From positions 1 through 8,620 of the forward strand of contig PLYW01000104.1 of assembly GCA_003151875.1 (NCBI GenBank): DNA of 8,620 nucleotides, given 5' to 3'. Of the stretch, positions 1 to 6,875 are shown piece after piece (the stretch's first letter is position 1; each line of letters opens with the position of its first letter). The notes below the pieces were generated by a model. The model was not told where the DNA came from, ran no database searches, and worked only from the letters and a program-made list of their open reading frames with translations. Both the position numbers and the translations under genes were made by a program. Origin of the DNA: Acidobacteriaceae bacterium. GTDB taxonomy: Bacteria; Acidobacteriota; Terriglobia; Terriglobales; Acidobacteriaceae.

Positions 1-1260
1 GGTGGCTGGGGACATGGCGGTGGATGGGGGCATGGTGGCGGAAACGTAAGCAACGGCTATCTGCGCAATGTCAACGTCACCAATACGCACATATCGAACT
101 TCAACCACATTGCCAACAACTACCACAACAATAATTTTGGCGGGACGCATTACGCTTTCCGTAACACGGCAGGCGCGGTCACGGCCGCTCCCAGGTCTGC
201 GTTCACCTCCGGGGCGGCGATCAACCGAGTGGGCACGGTTGTTCCCAAGTCAGCACTCGGCAAGGGACAGCTTGTCGGCGCCGCCAATGTGGCTCCGACG
301 AGGCAATCCGTTCTTGGCGGACGCACGCCTGTGACCCATGGTGTTCCCCCAGCTTCGGCGACCAACCGCAGCGTGGTGACCCATGCGACTCCTCCGGCGG
401 CAGCAGCTCGCGCAAACGGAAATCAATCCGCGATGGCGAGAACGAACGGCGCGGCTACGATGCAGGGCAATAGGAACGTTGGTCGCCCGACTGGCTCGAC
501 GCTGAGCACGAATCAGGGAAATACTGCGCACAACGTGCCGCGGCCGCCGTCAACTGGCGGAGCGGGCAATAGCGCCGCCAATAATCAGTTCGCGCGGGGC
601 AACCCTCCGTCGAATCCGGCGGCGCACAGCAATCCGGCGGCGCACAATGTGCCTCGGCCGCCTGCGAACTACACCTATCGCCCGCCCAGCGGATCGGCGC
701 AGCAGTCGGCTCCATCGCATCAATCGGCGCCGTCACAACATGCAGCTCCGCAAGGCAATTCGCGGGGTGGCTCGCAAGGCAACTCGCCACATGGGGGAGG
801 TTCGCAAGGCAACAACCCCCATAGCGGCGGCAACGCTTACAACAACTCTGGCGCGGGGTCGCGGGCCTCAGGGTCGGCGCCCAGGCCGCCGGCGGGATAC
901 GCGTATCACGCAGCGCCGGCCTACTCGCCTTCTTCGCGATATGGATCGGCTGGCTCGGCAAGTAGCTACGCAGGAGGAAACGGCCGCGGAGGGTATCCGT
1001 CAGCTTCGGGCTACGGCGCGGGTCGCAGCTATGGATCGGCCCCGGCGTACTCTGCCCGCAGCTACGGCTCTCCAGGTTCCTATTCGGCGCCGCGCTCCTC
1101 GGGCGGTGGCGGTTCCTACTCGGCGCCGCGCTCCTCGGGTGGTGGCGGTGGCGGTGGCGGCGGCTATCGCGGCGGAAGTGGAGGCGGTGGAGGCGGTGGT
1201 GGCCATGCTTCCGGTGGTGGTGGTGGTGGCGGACACAGCGGAGGCGGCGGCCATCGATAA
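1..1260 (+). CDS. Gly/Ser/Pro-rich low-complexity protein, C-terminal part (FecR/DUF6600-like), 5'-truncated
   Basis: The frame is open from the first base, so the gene begins left of the window; 419 C-terminal residues are visible, ending in TAA at 1258-1260. Visible residues 1-16 are Gly/Trp/His-rich and are followed by an Asn/Thr/His-rich stretch (about 17-50). A more ordered segment with GAVTAAPRSAF near residue 60 resembles the end of the structured part of acidobacterial FecR/DUF6600-type proteins (from memory). The remainder is disordered: Ala/Pro/Asn/Gln-rich with a recurring PRPPAxYxY-like motif (HNVPRPP twice, PRPPAGYAY once), then Ser/Tyr/Gly-rich, ending in long glycine runs with His. 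No catalytic motif or membrane segment is visible. Such proteins are probably secreted or envelope-associated, but the signal peptide would lie outside the window. That it is a real gene is well supported by the terminator just downstream; the family call is tentative. Confidence 0.8.
   Translation, partial: GGWGHGGGWGHGGGNVSNGYLRNVNVTNTHISNFNHIANNYHNNNFGGTHYAFRNTAGAVTAAPRSAFTSGAAINRVGTVVPKSALGKGQLVGAANVAPTRQSVLGGRTPVTHGVPPASATNRSVVTHATPPAAAARANGNQSAMARTNGAATMQGNRNVGRPTGSTLSTNQGNTAHNVPRPPSTGGAGNSAANNQFARGNPPSNPAAHSNPAAHNVPRPPANYTYRPPSGSAQQSAPSHQSAPSQHAAPQGNSRGGSQGNSPHGGGSQGNNPHSGGNAYNNSGAGSRASGSAPRPPAGYAYHAAPAYSPSSRYGSAGSASSYAGGNGRGGYPSASGYGAGRSYGSAPAYSARSYGSPGSYSAPRSSGGGGSYSAPRSSGGGGGGGGGYRGGSGGGGGGGGHASGGGGGGGHSGGGGHR
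613..648 (+). repeat. 18-bp tandem duplication coding for NPAAHS/N
   Basis: Two adjacent 18-bp copies (613-630 and 631-648) differ only in the last two bases and encode NPAAHS followed by NPAAHN. They lie inside the Pro/Ala-rich part of the Gly-rich protein and keep the frame. Confidence 0.8.
1075..1146 (+). repeat. 36-bp tandem duplication coding for GSYSAPRSSGGG
   Basis: Copies at 1075-1110 and 1111-1146 are identical except for two C/T changes, both synonymous, and each encodes GSYSAPRSSGGG. It is followed directly by a GGT/GGC glycine-codon run to about 1257, broken by a few Tyr, Arg, His, Ala and Ser codons. This is a likely site of in-frame slippage. Confidence 0.9.
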
Positions 1261-1287
1261 CGACGTTTGAGGAAGCGCTTCAGCACG

Positions 1288-1313
1288 GGGCGACCTGCAA
1301 AGGCCGCCCTTTT
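1288..1313 (+). terminator. Intrinsic terminator of the Gly-rich protein gene
   Basis: GGGCG (1288-1292) pairs with CGCCC (1305-1309, through C1305), and after one A/C mismatch CCT pairs with AGG around a GCAA tetraloop. The stem is followed by TTTT (1310-1313). It lies 27 nt past the TAA of the Gly-rich gene and well before ribA, so it should end the upstream transcript. Confidence 0.8.
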
Positions 1314-1323
1314 CTCAGCTAAG

Positions 1324-1339
1324 AGCGTACGCGTACGCT
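1324..1339. promoter_or_regulatory. Perfect 16-bp palindrome, possible operator
   Basis: AGCGTACGCGTACGCT reads identically on both strands. It lies between the terminator of the Gly-rich gene and ribA, about 160 bp before the ribA start. No T-tract follows, so it is not a terminator by itself. It could be a binding site for a dimeric regulator or chance in GC-rich DNA; the function is unknown. Confidence 0.35.
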
Positions 1340-1362
1340 ATTGCCGCTCGCTATTTAGTCTT

Positions 1363-1395
1363 TGTCATCACGAGCGCAGCGAGGGACCTGCTTTT
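1363..1395. repeat. Intergenic repeat-like element of acidobacterial type
   Basis: The stretch begins TGTCATCACGAGCGCAGCGA and ends in GGACCTGCTTTT. It closely matches a short non-coding repeat I remember from many Acidobacteriota intergenic regions (consensus near TGTCATCCTGAGCGAAGCGA). Only one copy is present here, so repetitiveness cannot be shown from the window. It explains why the ribA frame appears open upstream of the true start. Confidence 0.45.
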
Positions 1396-1487
1396 ACTGG
1401 CCCCCGACCCCTAGCCCCTTTCCTTTTCTGTGCCGCCCGCTGGCCTCGCTTGTGACGGCTGAACATCGTCCGATGCGCCCTGCAGCT

Positions 1488-1493
1488 TATAAT
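1488..1493 (+). promoter_or_regulatory. -10 box of ribA promoter, leaderless layout
   Basis: A perfect TATAAT at 1488-1493 ends 6 bp before the GTG at 1500, so the expected transcription start coincides with the proposed first codon. No good -35 hexamer is found 16-18 bp upstream and no Shine-Dalgarno sequence precedes GTG 1500 or ATG 1473. This fits a leaderless ribA transcript. Confidence 0.45.
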
Positions 1494-1499
1494 CGAAGT

Positions 1500-2177
1500 G
1501 TGAATCGTCCCACTGCGCAGACTGTCAAGAAGATCGCCGAGGCCAATTTTCCCACCCGCTGGGGCCAGTTCCGCATCTACGGCTTCGAAGGTGCTTTTGA
1601 GAACCTGCTCGACAGCGTCTCCACCGAAGAGGCTGACCGCCTGGCGCGCGAAGGCAAAGCGGAGCGCCGCAAAGAGGGCGCCATTGCCCTGGTGATGGGC
1701 GACATCCACTCCACGCCGCCGCTGGTGCGCATTCACTCGCAGTGCCTCACCGGCGACGTTTTTCATTCCATGCGCTGCGATTGCCGGCAACAGCTTGAGC
1801 TGGCGCTTTCCATGATTGCCGAAGCGGGCGCTGGCATCCTCGTTTACGAGCAGCAGGAGGGCCGGGGCATCGGCCTGATGGCCAAGTTGCAGGCCTACGA
1901 GTTGCAGGACCAGGGTCTGGACACCGTCGAGGCCAACGTCGAACTCGGCTACGACAACGATTATCGGCAGTACACGCTACCGGCGGAGATTCTGCGGCAA
2001 CTCGGCGTGAAGCAAGTTCGCCTGATCTCAAACAATCCGGAGAAAGTCGCGGCCGTGGAGAACGCCGGAATCAAAGTGGTGGAACGCGTGCCCGCCGACG
2101 TCGAGCGCTACGAGCACTCCGAGAACTACCTCCGTACCAAAAAAGAGAAGATGGGGCATTTGTTTACGACGTGGTAG
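1500..2177 (+). CDS. ribA: GTP cyclohydrolase II
   Basis: Converts GTP to 2,5-diamino-6-ribosylamino-4(3H)-pyrimidinone 5'-phosphate with release of formate and pyrophosphate, the first committed step of riboflavin synthesis, in the cytosol. Zinc ligands are visible in HSQCLTGD followed by SMRCDCRQQLE, the family's Cys-x10-Cys-x-Cys pattern. The catalytic/GTP region YEQQEGRGIGL is followed by LGYDNDYRQYTL, which keeps the family arginine, and then LISNNPEKVAAVENAGIKVVERV near the end. About 225 residues is normal for a stand-alone RibA of around 200; there is no fused RibB domain. GTG 1500 (MNRPTAQTVKKIAEANFP) is preferred because a TATAAT box sits just upstream; ATG 1473 is the alternative, adding nine residues. 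The frame stays open further back to TTG 1362, but that part is repeat-like DNA. The gene appears monocistronic and is flanked by a convergent gene. Confidence 0.93.
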   Translation: MNRPTAQTVKKIAEANFPTRWGQFRIYGFEGAFENLLDSVSTEEADRLAREGKAERRKEGAIALVMGDIHSTPPLVRIHSQCLTGDVFHSMRCDCRQQLELALSMIAEAGAGILVYEQQEGRGIGLMAKLQAYELQDQGLDTVEANVELGYDNDYRQYTLPAEILRQLGVKQVRLISNNPEKVAAVENAGIKVVERVPADVERYEHSENYLRTKKEKMGHLFTTW

Positions 2178-2281
2178 GAAAAACGGCTTACTCGGCAATG
2201 GCGAATGCGAGGGAAATTGCACCGAAGCAAAGGAAGCTTGAGGAGCACCCGGCAATGGAGGTCGTATACCGGGACAGTACC

Positions 2282-2310
2282 TTCTAAACGGAATTTTGTT
2301 TTTCCTAGAA
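2282..2310. repeat. Imperfect inverted repeat between convergent ribA and the HU-hydrolase gene
   Basis: TTCTA (2282-2286) pairs with TAGAA (2306-2310), and GGAA (2290-2293) pairs with TTCC (2302-2305), with a 3-nt bulge and an 8-nt loop. It lies 2 bp beyond the end of the minus-strand gene and 104 bp after ribA. It could be a weak bidirectional terminator, but no T-run follows it on either strand. A preceding GGGACAGTACC stretch resembles sequence I recall near mobile-element remnants; this is tentative. Nothing else is recognisable in the 135-bp gap 2178-2312. Confidence 0.3.
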
Positions 2311-2312
2311 AC

Positions 2313-3713
2313 TTAGGGGGCGAACTTCCAATGCATTGGCGGCGGCACGTTCTGGCTTCGGATCCCGAACCTTTTGTCTGGCGGCGCGTCGCTCTCAAGG
2401 AGGTTAAAAATGTCGCTTAACACCGAACGATTTTCCGCGTAATAGAAGTGCCCGGTGAGGTTCGTATCGACAGCCGACGCGTCGATTGTATCAACACCCT
2501 GGACGACAACTACGCTGTTACTGCAGTCGCCCGCGCGCGGGTAGGAGCCGTTGAGCCTTTTAGATGCCTTCAGCGCCCTGTCACGACTCGAACAATAGAG
2601 AGTAACCCGGCTCGCGCTCGCGTAGACTGCGCCCGCAAGTTGCCTAAATGTGTCCGCATCTATGTCAGGCGCCGTCAGGACGATCTCGTGGAAAGGCGCG
2701 CGTCCTTCTGATCCGGCCTCACCGGCAAAGAGATCCAAGGCGTAAGCGAGCGCTCGATTGCCCATACTGTGCGCAATCAGGTGAATCACCTGGGCGTCGG
2801 AGCACGATACCAATTCCTTCAAGAAGGCCGCCAAATGGCGTACAGTCCAGTCATTGTTGTTTATGTCGCCCGTGTATTCGTACAGCGCTCCATTGGAAGG
2901 CCAGCTATAAAGGACCGGGGCCCCCGAGAACCCCAGGTCGTACGCGATTTGAGCAGTCCGATAGACAGCATCGTTGAATGCGACCCTGAAGCCGTGTATG
3001 AAGACAAACGCGCCATTCTTCTCGGAGCTTCTCACGGACTCAGCCAGTTCGGAAAAGAAAACAGCATGCTCCTTAGCGGCGATCTCTCGGATTACAAAGT
3101 CCCGCTTCGGATCTTCACGATACAGGCGCCATATAGTAGGCCTCTCAATCTTCGCCATGCGGTGATCATGCGGGATGCTCACTTCGCACGTCCCGAGATG
3201 GAGTTGTCCCGAGGAGCTCCTTCGTGGACCAAACCGCAAGGGATTTTGAGCCGTCGGTTCTCGGTCGGTGGCGTAGAAGATCTTGACTATCCAGTAGTCT
3301 CCCGGCCCACCGCGAGGGTTAAACGGGGCCGGCAGGCCCTCTATCTGCTGGGGTCCTACTGGTTCGCCAGGGAGGGCGGACCACCCATCATCGTGATTGA
3401 TGGGTAGGTCGGAAGCAAAATGCATTGTGTCAACGTGGAAGCCTTGCATTCGGTCTTGGAAACGCTTATCGGCGCGGAACTTAATTGTCTTCGGTGCAGC
3501 GATCCGGATCAATGCGCCGGTCTGAGGATTTCTCCCCGCTCTCGCCTTGCGGCTACTGAGCGACAGGCTCCCAATTCCCGGCAAAACAAACACGCCGCTT
3601 TTTCTTATCTCACGGATGGCAGTCTTAAAAAGTTCTGCCAGCAGGCGACGTATGACGGTCTTTGGAAGGCCCAAATCGAAGGCGAGTAAGGAAACCAGTT
3701 CATTCCGGTTCAT
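2313..3713 (-). CDS. HU/IHF-like DNA-binding domain fused to DUF900-type alpha/beta hydrolase
   Basis: Residues 1-91 form a full HU-type domain: MNRNELVSLLA start, central GIGSLSL, and the beta-arm tip GRNPQTG (60-66) with the proline (P63) that in HU/IHF intercalates into DNA, then KTIKFRADKRFQD. After a linker (about 92-140) comes a DUF900-like esterase domain. It starts at IFYATDREP (145-153) and contains LGTCEVSIPHDHRM, the strand/oxyanion segment FVFIHGFRVAFND, the nucleophile elbow AHSMGN (Ser316), the acid region TAPDIDADTF (Asp350 or Asp352) and GHFYY (His422). The triad therefore looks intact. No signal peptide or membrane segment is seen, so it is probably a cytoplasmic, nucleoid-associated hydrolase; the substrate is unknown. 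The start ATG is preceded by a G7-AG tract only 3 nt away. It is transcribed toward ribA. G+C is lower than that of neighbours (30/60 at 3001-3060, 28/60 at 2401-2460, against 39-40/60 in hydrogenase and ribA samples), suggesting acquisition. Domain calls are firm; the biological role is not known. Confidence 0.85.
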   Translation of the reverse strand: MNRNELVSLLAFDLGLPKTVIRRLLAELFKTAIREIRKSGVFVLPGIGSLSLSSRKARAGRNPQTGALIRIAAPKTIKFRADKRFQDRMQGFHVDTMHFASDLPINHDDGWSALPGEPVGPQQIEGLPAPFNPRGGPGDYWIVKIFYATDREPTAQNPLRFGPRRSSSGQLHLGTCEVSIPHDHRMAKIERPTIWRLYREDPKRDFVIREIAAKEHAVFFSELAESVRSSEKNGAFVFIHGFRVAFNDAVYRTAQIAYDLGFSGAPVLYSWPSNGALYEYTGDINNNDWTVRHLAAFLKELVSCSDAQVIHLIAHSMGNRALAYALDLFAGEAGSEGRAPFHEIVLTAPDIDADTFRQLAGAVYASASRVTLYCSSRDRALKASKRLNGSYPRAGDCSNSVVVVQGVDTIDASAVDTNLTGHFYYAENRSVLSDIFNLLESDAPPDKRFGIRSQNVPPPMHWKFAP

Positions 3714-3825
3714 GGGCTCCCCCCCATAGAAGCAAAAACCTGCAAGACAGAGTTTCCAGATTTATTGGAGGCAGAAACGTCACTCTTTGCCTAACAGTAA
3801 GGTGAAATAAAAAGAGAATCGAACC

Positions 3826-3831
3826 ATTATA
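3826..3831 (-). promoter_or_regulatory. Candidate -10 box for the HU-hydrolase gene
   Basis: The minus strand reads TATAAT here, about 112 nt before the start codon at 3713, in an AT-rich stretch (about 3721-3845) of an otherwise GC-rich region. There is no convincing -35 hexamer at 16-18 bp. It implies a 5' leader of about 105 nt and an mRNA separate from the HigA-like gene upstream. Confidence 0.3.
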
Positions 3832-3844
3832 CGTCGGATACTTA

Positions 3845-3878
3845 GCTGGGTGCCCCAGCCAAACGGTTTTGCTTGGGG
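3845..3878. repeat. Two overlapping, mutually exclusive hairpins downstream of the HigA-like gene
   Basis: Hairpin one spans 3853-3878: CCCCAG pairs with TTGGGG (one G-U) and, after a C/C mismatch, CCAAA pairs with TTTG plus G around loop CGGT. Hairpin two is GCTGGG (3845-3850) with CCCAGC (3854-3859). They share 3853-3859, so only one can form. They lie 25 bp past the HigA-like stop and upstream of the candidate -10 of the next gene. No T-run follows on the minus strand, so this may be a REP-like palindrome or a factor-assisted end rather than a standard terminator. Confidence 0.4.
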
Positions 3879-3903
3879 TGGGGATTTCGTCACTTGGATC
3901 CCA

Positions 3904-4305
3904 TTACTGCTTGGCGATGAAAACATCCGCGGGAAGCTTGAAGCGGGCGCGCAATTTTCGCACCTGCTCCAGGGTCAGCTTGCGTTGTCCGGCGAGGAAC
4001 ATGGAAACCGCGCTCTCTGATCCGAATTGGGGAACCAGATCGCGCTGCTTAAGGCCCTGCTGTTCCATGAGGAACCGCACCACGGAGACCGGATTGGCGG
4101 CCGGAATCGGGTAATGCTTCTGTTCGTAGCGCTCCACCAGCAAGGTCAGCAGTTCGATGGCCTCGGTTTCAGAGGCGGAGGGCTTTTCCAAAGCCGTCAG
4201 TTGGAAGAGTGCAGCCGTATAGGCTGCCAACTCCTCGTCATTGTGTATAACGCGAGGAGCACCGTGCGCGATCATTTTCGCAGGATTGGCAAGGACTGTG
4301 CTCAT
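3904..4305 (-). CDS. HigA-type antitoxin / XRE-family repressor, without adjacent toxin
   Basis: 133 residues, the usual length for HigA-like antitoxins. The N-terminal half is helical (EELAAYTAALFQL, ETEAIELLTLLVERYE), as in the dimerisation/toxin-binding part of this family. The XRE helix-turn-helix covers about residues 72-125: PVSVVRFLMEQQGLKQRDL, GSESAVSMFLAGQR (recognition helix), LTLEQVRKLRARF. Members neutralise a HigB/RelE-type mRNA endonuclease and repress their own promoter. Here no toxin fits: upstream only 34 nt separate it from the maturation protease gene, and the 190-bp gap downstream is too short for a normal HigB. It may be an orphan repressor, a relic of a TA pair, or act on a toxin elsewhere. 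ATG 4305 was chosen as the first Met; the Shine-Dalgarno is weak. A good promoter and operator-like palindrome lie just upstream. Confidence 0.85.
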   Translation of the reverse strand: MSTVLANPAKMIAHGAPRVIHNDEELAAYTAALFQLTALEKPSASETEAIELLTLLVERYEQKHYPIPAANPVSVVRFLMEQQGLKQRDLVPQFGSESAVSMFLAGQRKLTLEQVRKLRARFKLPADVFIAKQ

Positions 4306-4328
4306 TTTGTGCCGAAGCTCTCATCTCA

Positions 4329-4356
4329 GTTATTTCACATTATGTGAAGTTGTCAA
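4329..4356 (-). promoter_or_regulatory. Promoter of the HigA-like gene with palindromic operator
   Basis: On the minus strand a perfect -35 TTGACA (4356-4351) is followed after 16 bp by AATAAC (4334-4329), a 4/6 match to TATAAT, placing transcription start near 4322, about 17 nt before the ATG at 4305. The spacer and first -10 base hold the 15-bp palindrome at 4334-4348 (TTCACAT, one base, ATGTGAA), exactly where a dimeric repressor would block RNA polymerase. The promoter overlaps the end of the maturation protease gene. Confidence 0.6.
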
Positions 4357-4818
4357 CCGCCGCCTGTATCTTCTGCGCCAGACGCTCGACCATCACTTCC
4401 ACCGCCTGCTCAACTGCCGGGGACAGCTCGATGCCCGCAGCAAAGTTGGCGCCCTCGATGCCGTACACGATCAGATGCGGAGGCAGTTGGTCCAGAGAGC
4501 GCGCCAGCTCGACAGCTTCGGCCACGCTGAAGGCGTGAGTCGAGTAGTGGAAGAATCCCGCTGGCATTGGCGCAGCGCGCGCGTCGAGGCGATGGATCGT
4601 CCCCGGGGACGCGCCCGAACGAACTGCATCCACCAGCATCACGCAAGTTGCACCTTGCCACGCCTGCATCAACGCCGCGCCCTCGCCGCTTTCCTCCAGG
4701 ATGGTGACACCTTTGGGAAATATCGCGCGAAGGCGACGAGCGACGGCAATTCCAGCCCCGTCATCGCTGCGATATTCGTTGCCCACGCCGATGATGACGA
4801 TGCCTGGTTGCCCGGCGG

Positions 4819-4822
<4 letters not shown>
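4340..4822 (-). CDS. [NiFe]-hydrogenase maturation protease (HyaD/HycI family)
   Basis: Endopeptidase that removes the C-terminal tail of the large subunit once nickel has been inserted, letting the NiFe site close. The 160-residue length is typical. The N-terminal motif GVGNEYRSDDGAG (12-24) carries the metal-sensing acidic residue (Asp20/Asp21; Glu16 in E. coli HybD). The second ligand Asp65 lies in MLVDAV and the third, His96, in YSTHAFS; a family-typical GIEGANF follows at 121-127. The start overlaps the large-subunit stop as ATGA (4819-4822), with no Shine-Dalgarno of its own, so translation is probably coupled and its substrate is almost certainly the adjacent large subunit. The stop codon falls inside the operator palindrome of the next gene. 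Confidence 0.92.
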
Positions 4823-6097
<1,275 letters not shown>

Positions 6098-6108
<11 letters not shown>

Positions 6109-6874
6109 GCGCTTCGCTCTCTCTGCGGAAAGGCTCAGCGTAGGCGTTGAACCCGCGGTAAACCCGCATCAAATCCCGCTCGCTTACGCCGAGCTCGCTC
6201 CACCAGGCGCTCAGCGACGCGGTATTCGGGGTTTCCTTCGGCCCAAAGCATCCATAACACCCGCGTGCGTATGCCGGACACAGAGCGCCGCAGCCAATCT
6301 GGGTCACCGGACCGAGGCAGGGCGTACCCTGCGCAACCATCACGCAGACCGTGCCGCGCTCTTTGCACTCCATGCAGACGCTGTGCGGCGGCGTGTTGGG
6401 CTTGCGGCCATTCAGAAACGCGCTGAGCACCTCCACCAACTGATACTTGTTGATGGGGCAGCCGCGCAGTTCGAAATCGACAAACACGTGATCGGTGATC
6501 GGCGTGGACTTCTTGAGAGTTTCGATATAGTCGGGCCGGGCGTACACGATGGAAATGAATTCCTTCACGTCCTTGAAATTGCGCAGCGCCTGGATACCGC
6601 CGGCGGTGGCACAGGCGCCGATGGTCACCAGGAATTTCGAGGCGCGGCGGATACCGTGGATGCGCTCGGCATCATGCGGCGTGGTGATGGAACCTTCCAC
6701 CAGCGAGAGGTCGTAGGGGCCTTTGACCACGGCGCGCGAGGCCTCGGGAAAATTCGCGATGTCCACGGCGCCGGCCACCGCCAGCAGTTCGTCCTCGCAA
6801 TCCAGCAGGCTCAACTGGCAACCGTCGCACGAGGAGAACTTCCAGACCGCCAGCTTGGGTTTGCGCAATGCCAT
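6098..6874 (-). CDS. hyhS: [NiFe]-hydrogenase group 3b small (delta) subunit
   Basis: Electron-transfer subunit paired with the large subunit. About 258 residues with no twin-arginine signal, so it is cytoplasmic. The proximal [4Fe-4S] cluster is coordinated by Cys16 and Cys19 (SSCDGCQ), Cys88 (GACAT) and Cys139 (RGCPI). Eight further cysteines in the C-terminal third (167, 170, 177, 186, 195, 199, 206, 209) can hold two more [4Fe-4S] clusters. The start ATG 6874 is preferred: GGAG stands 7 nt upstream and it begins one base after the gamma-subunit stop (TGA-T-ATG). The frame is open a further 24 codons upstream, but that stretch lies inside the gamma gene. The sequence after the start, LAVWKFSSCDGCQ, matches the normal N terminus of the family. 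Confidence 0.94.
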
Positions 6875-6875
6875 A

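Noticed and set aside
455..961. Minus-strand open frame opposite the Gly-rich protein
   Set aside because: Product of low-complexity GC-rich codons read backwards; Cys/Arg/Pro-rich with no domain.
1138..1257. GGT/GGC run considered as a CRISPR-like or satellite array
   Set aside because: It is codon-level glycine repetition inside an open frame, with no spacers or fixed unit.
1362..1499. Upstream extension of the ribA frame starting at TTG 1362
   Set aside because: The extension covers repeat-like intergenic DNA and residues unlike any RibA N terminus; family similarity begins only after GTG 1500.
2769..3407. Plus-strand open frame of 212 codons inside the HU-hydrolase gene
   Set aside because: The minus-strand gene has two coherent domains with catalytic residues; the plus-strand translation has none.
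3714..3903. Search for a HigB-type toxin or its remnant next to the HigA-like gene
   Set aside because: No open frame or recognisable RelE/HigB segment in the 190-bp gap, and only 34 nt on the other side.
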